From Bradyrhizobium sp. PSBB068 (GTDB taxonomy: Bacteria > Pseudomonadota > Alphaproteobacteria > Rhizobiales > Xanthobacteraceae), in contig CP069300.1 of assembly GCA_016839165.1 (NCBI GenBank), positions 3,410,001-3,474,000 on the forward strand: a stretch of 64,000 nucleotides of DNA, written 5' to 3'. Each line of letters opens with the position of its first letter. Within the stretch, counting starts at the first letter, position 1. The notes below the pieces were generated by a model that saw nothing but the letters and a program-made list of their open reading frames with translations, ran no database searches and was not told where the DNA came from. Both the position numbers and the translations under genes were made by a program. Shown one piece after another: positions 18,017-26,657 of this stretch.

Positions 18017-19120
18017 CTAGCGCAGCTGTCGATCCATCTCGGCGACTTCAAAATTGAAGCGATCGCGCAGGTTCTTGCGTTGCTCGAGGATGTCCTTGAG
18101 GAATTCGCGATCGGCGTCGCTGCGCATCATCGGCTCGATCAGGTCGATCTGGTTCATGGCGACGAGCTGCAGGATTTCGGTGCGCGGCTTGCCGGCCGCA
18201 TCGCGCGGCAGTGCATGCACGATCTGGATGTGTTCGGGCGGCTTGACGCCCTTGGCTGCGGTGAGCTCGTTGCGCAGCGTCTTTTCCAGCGCGGATTGGT
18301 CTGCCTCGACGAAGGCGTACAGCCCGACGCCGACGCGCCGGTCGGCAAACGCGACGATCGCGGTGTCGCGCACGTCGGGATTGCGGCGGATCAAATCGAC
18401 CAGCACCGGGGCGTCGTTGACCAGCCGCCGGCCGCCGCCCTCGCGGTCGGTGAAATTGAAGATGCCGCGCGTGATCGCCTGATAGACCTTCTTGCCGGTC
18501 TTCAGCCAGACGCTGGCGACCGCGGACTTCTTCGCCAGCACCTTGCGCTCTTTCGGCGTCAACGCCTCCGGGGCGTAGCTGCGCTTGTGCTTCAACAGAT
18601 GCCGCAGATCCTCATAGGCCGCGAGGCGGAACAGCCGGCTTCGGCTCTTGAAGCAGGCGGCGAGCTGGAAGTCGGTGAGGTAGGCGCGGCCATCGCGGCC
18701 GACCAGCCAGTTCTGCTCCTTGGCGAGGTCGTTGTGGCAGATGCCGGCGCGATGCAGCTTGCGCAACGCTTGCTTGGCGGAGCGGAAATAGGCGACGTCG
18801 CCATGCGGCTTCGCCAGATGCAGCGCCGCGCCGTCGATGAAGCCGCGCACCAGCGCGCGTCGGCCCGCCCACAACAGCTTGGGTCCGACGTTGAGGTCGC
18901 GCGCCAGGGTCAGCGCACGGCGTTCACGCGAGAACAGATGCAGCGCCACGGCGAACGACCAGAACGGCACCTGGTCGAGCCGGCGCAGCACCCCGTCGAC
19001 CTCGCCGTCATCGCCGCGGAATCGGCCGCGCTCGACGGTCGAGAACACGTCGCGCTTGAGCAGCACGCCCTGGCTCCATCGCGCCGACAAAGTGGCGTCG
19101 TCGTCTTTCGGCAAGCTCAT
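18017..19120 (-). CDS. Protein-kinase-like domain fused to an acyl-CoA-synthetase C-terminal-like domain
   Basis: 367 residues. Residues ~15-200 resemble RIO/lipopolysaccharide-type kinases: 'GICHNDLAKEQNWLV' is an HxDxxxxN catalytic loop (H129, D131, N137) and 'YLTDFQLA' a DFG-like metal site (D150). Residues ~235-325 look like the mobile C-terminal subdomain of ANL enzymes: 'NPDVRDTAIVAFADRRVG', 'PPEHIQIVHALPRDAAGKPR', with K311 at the place of the catalytic Lys, but no ANL large domain. Starts 5 nt after the trmFO stop, so is coupled to it. Substrate unknown. The domain reading of the second half is by motif resemblance. Confidence 0.7.
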   Translation of the reverse strand: MSLPKDDDATLSARWSQGVLLKRDVFSTVERGRFRGDDGEVDGVLRRLDQVPFWSFAVALHLFSRERRALTLARDLNVGPKLLWAGRRALVRGFIDGAALHLAKPHGDVAYFRSAKQALRKLHRAGICHNDLAKEQNWLVGRDGRAYLTDFQLAACFKSRSRLFRLAAYEDLRHLLKHKRSYAPEALTPKERKVLAKKSAVASVWLKTGKKVYQAITRGIFNFTDREGGGRRLVNDAPVLVDLIRRNPDVRDTAIVAFADRRVGVGLYAFVEADQSALEKTLRNELTAAKGVKPPEHIQIVHALPRDAAGKPRTEILQLVAMNQIDLIEPMMRSDADREFLKDILEQRKNLRDRFNFEVAEMDRQLR

Positions 19121-19125
19121 GACGG

Positions 19126-20559
19126 TCAGGCCGCTGCTGCAACGCGCAGGTGCTCTGCGATCCAGTGATCGAGGTCGGCGAGCGCCCGCGCGCTGATCGC
19201 CTGCTTCTTGGCGACCGTCTTCTCGTTGCCGCGCAGCCGCGAGCCGTCCGGCTTCTTGGTCGGAGCGCTGGCGAGAGGCGGGAACAGGCCGAAATTGATG
19301 TTCATCGGCTGGAACGAGCGCGCACCGGCATCGATGGTTTCGATGTGGCCGCCGGTGATGTGGCCGAGCAACGCGCCGAGCGCCGTGGTGGCGGGTGGCG
19401 GGGGCAGCGCCGCGCCGCGCATGTCGGCGGAGGCGCAGAGGCCGGCGATCAGGCCCACGCTGGCCGACTCGACATAACCCTCGCAGCCGGTCATCTGGCC
19501 GGCGAACCGCAGCCGCGGCTGCGCGCGCAGGCGCAGTTGCGCATCGAGCAGCTTCGGCGAGTTCAGGAAGGTGTTGCGATGCAGGCCGCCGAGGCGGGCG
19601 AACTCCGCGTTCTCGAGGCCGGGGATGGTGCGGAACACGCGCTGCTGCGCGCCATGCTTCAGCTTGGTCTGGAATCCGACGATGTTGTAGAGCGTGCCGA
19701 GCTTGTTGTCCTGCCGCAACTGGACGATCGCATAGGGCTTGACGGTTGGATTGTGCGGATTGGTCAGTCCGACCGGCTTCATCGGCCCGTGGCGCAGCGT
19801 CTCATGGCCGCGCTCGGCCATCACCTCGACGGGCAGGCAGCCATCAAAATACGGCGTGTTGGTCTCCCAATCCTTGAAGTCGACCTTCTCGCCATCGAGC
19901 AGCGCCGCGACGAAGGCATCGTATTGCTCTTTCGTCATCGGGCAGTTGATGTAATCGGCGCCGGTGCCGCCGGGACCGACCTTGTCGTAGCGCGACTGAA
20001 ACCAGGCCACCGACATGTCGATGGAATCCTTGTGCACGATCGGCGCGATCGCATCGAAGAACGCCAGCGCGTTCTCGTCGGTCAGCTGCCTGATGGCGTC
20101 GGCGAGCGGTGCCGAGGTGAGGGGACCGGTCGCGACGATGACGTTGCTCCAGTCAGCCGGCGGGAGCCCTGCGACTTCCTCGCGGCTGATCTCGATCAGT
20201 GGGTGTTCGTTCAGGGCCTTGGTGACGGCGGCGGAGAAGCCGTCGCGGTCGACCGCCAGCGCGCCGCCGGCGGGCACCTGATTGGCGTCGGCCGAGCACA
20301 TGATGAGGGAGCCCAGTCGCCGCATCTCGGCGTGCAGCAGCCCGACCGCGTTGTTGGCAGCATCGTCGGAGCGGAAGGAATTCGAGCAGACCAGCTCGGC
20401 GCAGCCTTCGGTCCGGTGCGCTTCGGTCATCCGGTGCGGGCGCATTTCGTGCAGCACGGCACGGATGCCGGAATTGGCGACCTGCCAGGCGGCTTCCGAG
20501 CCGGCGAGCCCCGCGCCCACGATGTGCACGGGTTGGGAAGAGGAGTGATGCGGTGTCAT
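19126..20559 (-). CDS. trmFO: Methylenetetrahydrofolate--tRNA-(uracil-5-)-methyltransferase TrmFO
   Basis: FAD-dependent enzyme that makes ribothymidine at position 54 of tRNA using methylene-THF. 477 residues; FAD-binding '[18 protein letters not shown]' at the N-terminus, '[20 protein letters not shown]' with the two catalytic-region Cys, and '[19 protein letters not shown]' near residue 350-370, all TrmFO signatures. Ends with a Lys-rich tail. Upstream, no obvious promoter was recognised; downstream the kinase-fusion gene is coupled. Confidence 0.95.
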   Translation of the reverse strand: MTPHHSSSQPVHIVGAGLAGSEAAWQVANSGIRAVLHEMRPHRMTEAHRTEGCAELVCSNSFRSDDAANNAVGLLHAEMRRLGSLIMCSADANQVPAGGALAVDRDGFSAAVTKALNEHPLIEISREEVAGLPPADWSNVIVATGPLTSAPLADAIRQLTDENALAFFDAIAPIVHKDSIDMSVAWFQSRYDKVGPGGTGADYINCPMTKEQYDAFVAALLDGEKVDFKDWETNTPYFDGCLPVEVMAERGHETLRHGPMKPVGLTNPHNPTVKPYAIVQLRQDNKLGTLYNIVGFQTKLKHGAQQRVFRTIPGLENAEFARLGGLHRNTFLNSPKLLDAQLRLRAQPRLRFAGQMTGCEGYVESASVGLIAGLCASADMRGAALPPPPATTALGALLGHITGGHIETIDAGARSFQPMNINFGLFPPLASAPTKKPDGSRLRGNEKTVAKKQAISARALADLDHWIAEHLRVAAAA

Positions 20560-20613
20560 CGCGCAGCGTTAGCGCGTTTCGAAACCATATGCATCTGAAA
20601 CCGCACCACAAAC

Positions 20614-20644
20614 GATAACGCCCGCTGCAGGAGCGGGCGTTATC
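20614..20644 (-). terminator. Terminator of the DUF1127 gene
   Basis: Stem GATAACGCCCGCT with loop GCAG and a near-perfect return arm, 26 nt after the DUF1127 stop on the minus strand, followed by GTTTGTGG. It also separates this gene from trmFO downstream. Confidence 0.7.
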
Positions 20645-20669
20645 CGTTCATCAATTGGCTTACGGCGGA

Positions 20670-20822
20670 TTAGCCGTTGTAGGTACCGGCGGCAACGCGC
20701 GGAATGTCCGAGCGGTCGAGGCCGATATCGGCCAGTTCACGATCGCTGAGCTGGGACAGTTCGCTGACATTGCGCTGATAATCCCGGAAAGCCTGGATCA
20801 TGCGGATGAGCGAGAGCAACAT
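20670..20822 (-). CDS. DUF1127-family small protein
   Basis: A 50-residue protein, 'MLLSLIRMIQAFRDYQRNVS' then 'ELSQLSDRELADIGLDRSDI'. The second half is the DUF1127 (YjiS-like) motif LsDReLaDIGL-R-dI. Members in alphaproteobacteria are Arg-rich small proteins tied to RNA binding, phosphate or stress responses. AGGAG lies 6-7 nt before the ATG ('ctactaggagactatcATG'), and a terminator follows the gene, so it is monocistronic. Confidence 0.85.
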   Translation of the reverse strand: MLLSLIRMIQAFRDYQRNVSELSQLSDRELADIGLDRSDIPRVAAGTYNG

Positions 20823-21567
20823 GATAGTCTCCTAGTAGTTCAGATTCAGCTTTTCCAAAGCCTCATCGTTGAAGTGAATATAGATGATATAGTGCAGTGC
20901 GGTAGGTTCAATGTTGCGATGCAGCTAGGCTCAAAACGCATGGCGAAGGTAAGTTCCGGTTAACCGTTTGCGGCTTCGGTCGGTGGCCCGGAGGTGAAAG
21001 TTCCCTCGGTGGTGCTGGTCGTGATAAAATGTTCTATAGATCAGTAGGTTGATGGGGCTCTACTGGTCTCTGCGGTGTCCTCCATGTGGTAATTAAGGAC
21101 CGCGCAATCAAGCTGGAACGCCCTTGTGGGTGAGGGATCACTTCGATGTGTTCCATGCGTGATTCGCATGCGACATCTTGGCATTAGAAGTGAGTTTGTA
21201 TTCATAATATGTCGCTGCGGAGACGCCGACGGACGTAGCGTCAATCAGCCGCATTGACTCCTGAGGTAATTCAGCACTCCGGGATGCGAATTTCTGCCAG
21301 GGAGCAAGACGCTGCTAAGGGCGTCTGCTGATTATCGGAACGGCGCTTTGATTGAAGTGAACGTGCCCGACCATGCTAATGCGGCGCTGCTTCCTTACCG
21401 GCTTGTAATCAAAACATTATGCAACGCATGCGCGATCCGCGTGCAGCGCCGATCACATTCGTCTCGCGTGAAGTTCATTCTGAACGGTGCCGGGAACAGC
21501 GAATAATCGTTCCGCAGATTCCGCAATCACGCTGGATTCTGTTCAAGAACAAAAGATGGAACATCCC
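20823..21567. other. Long intergenic region, no gene recognised
   Basis: About 745 bp between divergent small genes, lower in GC than its neighbours. It must hold both promoters. An inverted pair GGAAC-N11-GTTCC is present at about 21493-21513, 55-75 bp before the His-rich protein start. Short frames present here have poor codon use and no ribosome site. A small RNA is possible but no structure stands out. Confidence 0.45.
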
Positions 21568-21843
21568 ATGATCAAGACATTGATCGCAGCGGCCAGCATG
21601 GCTGCCGTCGTTTACGCCGTCGCTCCGGCTCAGGCCGCTCATCGTCATCATCATATGGGCGTCGGCTGCAGCGGTGCCAATTTCGGCAAGACTGAAGCTG
21701 CCGTCGAAGCGATGGCTGACAATGAGGTCAAATTCGCGGCGGAGAAGGAAGTCTCGCTCGCCCAGGATGCGATGCTGAATGACAAGTGGGGTGCATGCGG
21801 CGCGCATCTCAGCAAGGCTGCCGAAGCCAGCATGGCGAAGTAA
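21568..21843 (+). CDS. Small secreted His-rich protein
   Basis: 91 residues. Signal peptide 'MIKTLIAAASMAAVVYAVAP' with cleavage after AQA; the mature N-terminus carries a metal-binding-like run 'HRHHHMGVGC', then a helical region ('KTEAAVEAMADNEVKFAAEK') and 'GACGAHLSKAAEAS'. Two Cys in the mature protein. An ATG at 21556 is the alternative start; 21568 is preferred for the signal peptide shape. Periplasmic; metal binding is inferred. No family recognised. Confidence 0.7.
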   Translation: MIKTLIAAASMAAVVYAVAPAQAAHRHHHMGVGCSGANFGKTEAAVEAMADNEVKFAAEKEVSLAQDAMLNDKWGACGAHLSKAAEASMAK

Positions 21844-21861
21844 GCGTTGATCATGACGATA

Positions 21862-21898
21862 TGGGCCGATTGCCTGGGGCAATCGGCCCATATTATTT
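21862..21898 (+). terminator. Rho-independent terminator of the His-rich protein gene
   Basis: Perfect 13-bp stem TGGGCCGATTGCC with loop TGG, followed by TATTATTT. It sits between two converging genes and may work in both directions. Confidence 0.85.
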
Positions 21899-22924
21899 GG
21901 CTGGAGCGCGATCGGTCCGGATTGGATCAAGGCCATTGTTCGCGATAGGCCCTTTTCGCGCCGATTCACGCACATCTGAAGGGGGCGCGCCGTATTGGCG
22001 GCGAAAGGTGCGGTTGAAATAGGACAAGTCGCCGAAACCAACCTCAAAGGCGACCGCGCTCACAGGCCGATCGGCGTGGCGCGGATTGACGAGCAATCGA
22101 TGCGCTCGCGCGAGACGGCGTCCAAGCACGAATTGGGAAAATGAGGTCCCGTCGTCTTCAAACATCCGTTGCACCTGGCGCGGAGTGACGCCGTGCCGCC
22201 GCGCGACAGCGGCCACCGTGAGGCTGCCATGATTGAGATGGTCGATGATATCGGCCTTGATGGCGCGCAGCCGTGCTGCGCGGACGCCCTGCCCACGGGC
22301 AACAGCCGCGGCGTCTCTCGTTGCGCCGAGCGCTACAGCGATCAGATCGTGCACATGCGAGGCCACGTCGTGCCTTAGCTGAGGCGTTGCAAGCGAATAA
22401 TCCTCCTGCAGCGCCCCAACATAGCTCACCAGCAATTTCAGCGCTTCGGTGGAGCGTGCAATAGGCTGCATCACGGAGGAATCGACGCTGCTCACCAGCG
22501 GCTCCAGCGCCGGCCGTGGAACGTGCAGGCACAGAATCTTCGCCGGGGCGGGGCAAACCATCGCGACCGGATCCGCCGAGCTGAGCAGCAGCCCATCGCC
22601 GGCGCTCCAAGAGACCTCGCGTCCGCGCTGCACCATCGTGGCATCGTGCGACCCCATCACCAGGACAAGCCCGTCGTTGCCGTCCGCCAACTGTTCGGCA
22701 CCCCGCTCGTAGCGAAACGCCGACATGCTGGCCGACGTGATGGACAGCCCGGGCAGCATCCGCACGGTCACGTCCGCATGCAACGAATGATCCGGCAACG
22801 GCACGAGGTCGGCCTTCAGCACCAGCCGGCCGTACAGATCACGCCATGCGGCCATACGGTCCCGCTCGGCAAAATCTGCCAGGGAGAACCGGGAAAGTGC
22901 AACGTCGTCGGCCGTCGAGGTCAT
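21893..22924 (-). CDS. AraC-family transcriptional regulator
   Basis: 343 residues from the ATG at 22924. The N-terminal ~200 residues are an AraC-binding_2-type sensor ('DLYGRLVLKADLVPLPDHSL', 'DGLLLSSADPVAMVCPAPA'); residues ~235-335 hold the double helix-turn-helix, with 'LTVAAVARRHGVTPRQVQRM' and 'AFEVGFGDLSYFNRTFRRQY'. The frame is open 83 codons further upstream, but that part has atypical composition, so the shorter protein is preferred. Ligand and targets unknown. Confidence 0.87.
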   Translation of the reverse strand: MTSTADDVALSRFSLADFAERDRMAAWRDLYGRLVLKADLVPLPDHSLHADVTVRMLPGLSITSASMSAFRYERGAEQLADGNDGLVLVMGSHDATMVQRGREVSWSAGDGLLLSSADPVAMVCPAPAKILCLHVPRPALEPLVSSVDSSVMQPIARSTEALKLLVSYVGALQEDYSLATPQLRHDVASHVHDLIAVALGATRDAAAVARGQGVRAARLRAIKADIIDHLNHGSLTVAAVARRHGVTPRQVQRMFEDDGTSFSQFVLGRRLARAHRLLVNPRHADRPVSAVAFEVGFGDLSYFNRTFRRQYGAPPSDVRESARKGPIANNGLDPIRTDRAPAK

Positions 22925-23318
22925 CGGGAAACTCAGGGTGTCGCAACATGTGTCGGCGAACCGCCGCGTCTCGTTCACCGGGGCGCCCCGGTTCGGCAAC
23001 AAACGCTCGCAACGCAGGGCTTCTAGCCAATGACTTGGCTCTGTCAAAGCGCCTATGTGTGTTCCATCCCCGGTTCGCCCCTGCGGCAGGTGCAGTCCGA
23101 GGTGGAACGCACCTCCCATTGGCCGAAACGTATTCCGATTGAAATGGCGACCCGTCAGGTCGTTTTCATCCAAGGTGTTTGTCGCGCCTGTCCTAGCCGG
23201 CGGGCGGACAAATCAGTAAACGCTATAGCGCTGGATCGGACTGCTTGCAGAAGGATAAAGGGTGATCTTAGTACTACTTTTGCGCGTCCATACCGCGCAC
23301 GTCGACGTGAGGCTTGCA
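22925..23318. other. Intergenic region upstream of the araC-type gene
   Basis: About 390 bp between divergent genes. Holds the promoters of the AraC regulator and of the DUF3574 pair. No repeat, RNA or operator recognised. Confidence 0.4.
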
Positions 23319-23453
23319 ATGGGCATCATTGGCGTGCTGGCCGTGTTCCTCGGAATGTTGCCGTTTGCTCGAATCGTGTACCGGACCGCATCACCCGAGA
23401 CGTCGCCGGCCGGCGTGGCAAAGCAGACAGTTCGAACCTCATGCGCGCACTGA
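23319..23453 (+). CDS. Possible small membrane protein overlapping the DUF3574 gene
   Basis: 44 residues, 'MGIIGVLAVFLGMLPFARIV' plus a polar tail: one membrane segment with a basic end. GAGG lies 7 nt before the ATG, and the frame overlaps the next start by 13 nt, which would allow coupling. No family recognised; could be a chance frame. Confidence 0.4.
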   Translation: MGIIGVLAVFLGMLPFARIVYRTASPETSPAGVAKQTVRTSCAH

Positions 23454-23860
23454 TCGCCGCGTGGCTTGTCCTCGTCGCGGGAAGCAACGCATCAGCCGCC
23501 GAAGGTGCCGCAACTTCCTGCCAGCTGATCAACGGCAAGTCGATGATGCAGGCCGAACTGTTGTTTGGGCGTCAGATCGCCGGACATGGCCGCGTGTCGG
23601 ACGCCCAGTGGTCGGACTTCCTCAAGAGGGAGGTGACACCGCGCTTTCCAGATGGCTTCACCCTGCTCAGGGCGTTCGGCCAGTGGCGCGACCCGGAAAC
23701 GGGCCGAATCACGCATGAGCCGTCCTTCGTCGTGCGCGTCATCGCTGCCGAGACCCCGGAGACCTTGGCGCGCTTGAAAGAGATCGGCTCCGCGTACAAG
23801 CAGCGCTTTCACCAACAGTCGGTGGGCCTCACGCTCTCGGTCACTTGCGCATCGTTCTGA
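23441..23860 (+). CDS. DUF3574-family periplasmic protein
   Basis: 139 residues. Signal peptide 'MRALIAAWLVLVAGSNASAA'; the mature part 'AELLFGRQIAGHGRVSDAQW' through 'VSVTCASF'-type end matches DUF3574 (compact alpha-beta, unknown role, often near lipoproteins). Upstream frame extension to 23030 has no coding character. Confidence 0.8.
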   Translation: MRALIAAWLVLVAGSNASAAEGAATSCQLINGKSMMQAELLFGRQIAGHGRVSDAQWSDFLKREVTPRFPDGFTLLRAFGQWRDPETGRITHEPSFVVRVIAAETPETLARLKEIGSAYKQRFHQQSVGLTLSVTCASF

Positions 23861-23894
23861 CCACTCGCTGTAACAACAATTGCGGCGACATACC

Positions 23895-24710
23895 TTATGG
23901 CGCCTTGGCGAGTTGGGTGGCGAAGTAGCCGATCGTCTTGGCGTACACCTCGCTCTTATTCCACTGCTGGATGACCGCAAAATTCTCGCTGCCGGGCTCC
24001 CAGCCCTTGCCCTTCTTCCAGCCGTAGCTCTTCAGGAAGTTCGCCGTCGAGGCCAGCACGTCCGGCACGTTGTGCAGGAGGTCGCGCTTGCCGTTGCCGT
24101 CAAAGTCGACCGCGAACTTGATGTAGGACGACGGCATGAACTGGGTCTGGCCGATTTCGCCGGCCCAGGCGCCGTGCATCTCCTGCGGCGCGAGATCGCC
24201 GCGCTCGACGATGCGCAGCGCATCCATCAGCTCGGCCTTGAACATGTCGGAGCGGCGGCAATCATAAGCCAGCGTCGCCAGCGAGCGCAGGGTCGGAAAC
24301 TTGCCGGTGTTGACGCCGAAATCGGTTTCCAGCCCCCAGATCGCGACCAGAATTTCGCCGGGCACGCCGTAGGTTTCCTCGATACGCGACAGCACCGAGC
24401 CGTAGCGCTTCATCATGTCGGAGCCGCGATTGAGCCGCGGCGGTACCATGCGGCCCGAGAACTGCTCGAAGGTCTGGCTGAACACCTGCTGCGAATGGTC
24501 GCGCGCCAGGATCGCCTTGTCCTGCGTGACGCCATTCAATCCGGCCTGGATCGCGTTCTGTGAAATCCCCTTCGCCACAGCCTCTTTCTTGAAATCGTCA
24601 AGCCAGGACTCGAACGTGCCCGTGCCGCATTGGGCGGCGAGCGCAGACGCGGTCGAGGTCAGAAGCCACGCCCCAACGGCGAGCGTGCGAAAGGACAAGC
24701 GAGAGGTCAT
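23895..24710 (-). CDS. Lytic murein transglycosylase (MltB/SLT_2 family)
   Basis: Cleaves peptidoglycan glycan strands, leaving 1,6-anhydro-MurNAc ends, in the periplasm. 271 residues: signal peptide 'MTSRLSFRTLAVGAWLLTST', then the SLT_2 domain with catalytic Glu in 'GEILVAIWGLETDFG', followed by 'HGAWAGEIGQTQFMPSSY' and 'DVLASTANFLKSYGWKKGKG', all family landmarks. The start at 24710 is chosen to give a normal signal peptide; the upstream extension is Pro-rich and unlike one. Lacks the C-terminal peptidoglycan-binding domain some relatives have. Confidence 0.92.
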   Translation of the reverse strand: MTSRLSFRTLAVGAWLLTSTASALAAQCGTGTFESWLDDFKKEAVAKGISQNAIQAGLNGVTQDKAILARDHSQQVFSQTFEQFSGRMVPPRLNRGSDMMKRYGSVLSRIEETYGVPGEILVAIWGLETDFGVNTGKFPTLRSLATLAYDCRRSDMFKAELMDALRIVERGDLAPQEMHGAWAGEIGQTQFMPSSYIKFAVDFDGNGKRDLLHNVPDVLASTANFLKSYGWKKGKGWEPGSENFAVIQQWNKSEVYAKTIGYFATQLAKAP

Positions 24711-24877
24711 AGGCAATTTCACTCCGAAGTCTGCGTTGCCAGCGATGGGTCGCGGAGGCGGCGGGTATGTTCGCGGCAACAGCGGCCAAAACAAGGCTCG
24801 TGACCCGGGCCGCCTTTCTCAGGTCGCGCTGCAAATGCCACGCCAATTTCACATCCATTTGACGATCCGGGACGACA

Positions 24878-24908
24878 AACCGCCGGCCGATCATATCGGC
24901 CGGCGGTT
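24878..24908 (-). terminator. Hairpin after the DUF2189 gene
   Basis: Perfect 14-bp stem AACCGCCGGCCGAT with loop CAT, 35 nt downstream of the DUF2189 stop on the minus strand; the bases after it (GTTTGTCG) are only weakly T-rich. Confidence 0.6.
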
Positions 24909-24942
24909 GCTGTGACGTTTACGAGCTCAGGTTGACTGGCGT

Positions 24943-25854
24943 CTATCCGCGACCGCTGCGCCGCCAGGGGAACAGGTTGGCCGGGAAGTCGGCGGCGGGC
25001 TTGCGCTCGCGCGGCTCGGGGATCACCGGCCGAGCGTTCGGATCCTTGACGATGACCTCGCGATAGAGATGCCAGGTGGCGTGGCCGAGCAGGGGGATCA
25101 CGACGGCAAGCCCGAGAAAGAACGGGATCGTGCCGAGCACCAGTAGCACCGCGACCGTCAGGCCCCAGGCCGCCATCGGCACCGGGTTTTGCGCGACGGC
25201 GCGCATCGACGTCACCATGGCTTCACCGGCGGTTGCTTGGCGGTCGAGCATCATGGGGAAGGCAACCACGCTGATGCAAAGCGCGACGAGCGCGAACAGG
25301 AAGCCGACACTGCAGCCGACCACGATCAGCCACCAGCCTTGCGAGGTGGTCAGCACGCGTTCGACAAAATCGGGAATATTGGCCGCGGTCTCGTAGCCGA
25401 ACACCGCCGTGTAGATCGCCTGTGCGGTGGCGATCCAGGTCACGAACAACGCGAACAGCAGCGTTCCTACCCCAAGCATCGCGCCGAATGACGGCGAACG
25501 GAATACCTCCAGGGCGTCCCATGCGGATGCTTCCCCGCCGTCTTCGCGGCGGCGGCTCATCTCGTACAGGCCGACGGCGGCAAACGGGCCGAGCAGGGCA
25601 AAACCCGCGGCCAGCGGAAACAACAGCGGCAGCACGGAATAGCCGTGCACGGTGCGCGCAAGCACGAGGCCGAGCACCGGATAGATCAGACACAGGATGA
25701 TGGCGTGGCTTGGCACCGCCTTGAAGTCTTCCCAGCCGAGACGCAGCGCTTGATGCAGATCGGACAGGCCGATGGTGCGGATAATGGGTGCAGATGCGGC
25801 GCCCTGTCCGCCCTGCGTCATCGATGTGACATTGCCTTGGTATTGCGTGGCCAT
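24943..25854 (-). CDS. DUF2189-family integral membrane protein
   Basis: 303 residues with about six membrane segments ('HAIILCLIYPVLGLVLA', 'SFGAMLGVGTLLFALFVTWI', 'GWWLIVVGCSVGFLFALVAL', 'LTVAVLLVLGTIPFFLGLAV'). The order and the loop 'AVPSHAIILCLIYP' match DUF2189, predicted cytochrome-oxidase-subunit-I-like membrane proteins of unknown function. The start at 25854 has GGGAGA 8 nt upstream; a longer frame to 26019 lacks one. Confidence 0.85.
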   Translation of the reverse strand: MATQYQGNVTSMTQGGQGAASAPIIRTIGLSDLHQALRLGWEDFKAVPSHAIILCLIYPVLGLVLARTVHGYSVLPLLFPLAAGFALLGPFAAVGLYEMSRRREDGGEASAWDALEVFRSPSFGAMLGVGTLLFALFVTWIATAQAIYTAVFGYETAANIPDFVERVLTTSQGWWLIVVGCSVGFLFALVALCISVVAFPMMLDRQATAGEAMVTSMRAVAQNPVPMAAWGLTVAVLLVLGTIPFFLGLAVVIPLLGHATWHLYREVIVKDPNARPVIPEPRERKPAADFPANLFPWRRSGRG

Positions 25855-25960
25855 GGTCGTTGTCTCCCTCTGGGCGGTCGCATTCTGCGCCCGGCGCGCG
25901 GGCACAAACGTACCGCCTCTCGAAGCGATCACGAGCAAGCCAGACGCGAAAGACAGAGCA

Positions 25961-25985
25961 GGAACTGGCCGTGTCGCGAACTGTT
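25961..25985 (+). promoter_or_regulatory. Possible EcfG-type promoter upstream of the DUF3597 gene
   Basis: GGAAC-N17-GTT, matching the stress sigma-factor consensus except for the C before GTT. About 157 bp before the DUF3597 start, so the leader would be long. Weak evidence. Confidence 0.25.
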
Positions 25986-26141
25986 GGGTGAGGGTACTCC
26001 CAAACCGCGCCAAAAGCACTCACGCTTAAGTGAATGTCGCATTGGCAAGGTATTGAGGGGGCGATACACTTGAACTGCGACCTCGGTCAGCCGGCGCACT
26101 GCCGTGTGGCCTTCACATCTCAACTCTCTTGGGAGCGAACG

Positions 26142-26555
26142 ATGAGCATTTTCGGAAAAATCATGGGCGCGATCTTCGGCAGCAGCGCCAGCGCCGCGCC
26201 CGCCGGCGGAACGGCCACGAGCGCAGCTCCCGCCGGTGGATCCAGCAGCGCGTCGCCGTCTCCCGCTGCTGTGCCCGCCGGTGCCGCGCCCGCGCAGTCC
26301 GTGGACGTCGCCCCCATCCTTGACAAGGCGGTTGCCGCCAAGGGCGAGAAGCTCGAGTGGCGCACCTCGATCGTCGACCTGATGAAGGCGCTCGACATCG
26401 ACTCCAGCCTGTCGGCGCGCAAGGAACTCGCCAAGGAGCTCGGCTACACCGGCGACACCAACGATTCCGCCAGCATGAACATCTGGCTGCACAAGCAGGT
26501 GATGACGAAGCTCGCCGCCAACGGCGGCAAGCTGCCCCCCGATATCAAGCACTGA
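26142..26555 (+). CDS. DUF3597-family protein
   Basis: 137 residues. N-terminal amphipathic stretch 'MSIFGKIMGAIFGSSASAAP', an Ala/Ser/Pro-rich linker (~15-55), then the compact DUF3597 domain 'KGEKLEWRTSIVDLMKALDI' to 'MTKLAANGGKLPPDIKH'. The domain resembles a small peptidoglycan-associated or phage-derived module; function unknown. GGGAG lies 8 nt before the ATG. Strong terminator directly downstream. Confidence 0.85.
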   Translation: MSIFGKIMGAIFGSSASAAPAGGTATSAAPAGGSSSASPSPAAVPAGAAPAQSVDVAPILDKAVAAKGEKLEWRTSIVDLMKALDIDSSLSARKELAKELGYTGDTNDSASMNIWLHKQVMTKLAANGGKLPPDIKH

Positions 26556-26581
26556 CGGGATCGTCATCCCGCGCACGGCCA

Positions 26582-26609
26582 GGGCCCGCGCCACCGCGGG
26601 CCCTTTTTT
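26582..26609 (+). terminator. Rho-independent terminator of the DUF3597 gene
   Basis: Stem GGGCCCGCG with loop CCAC and return arm CGCGGGCCC, followed by TTTTTT. Confidence 0.92.
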
Positions 26610-26657
26610 ATGGAGCGGCGAACATCTATAGATCGGCGGACAAGAAGGAGAGCGCCG

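Noticed and set aside
21493..21513. GGAAC-N11-GTTCC before the His-rich protein as an EcfG promoter
   Set aside because: Spacing of the second element does not fit the 16-17 nt of EcfG promoters.
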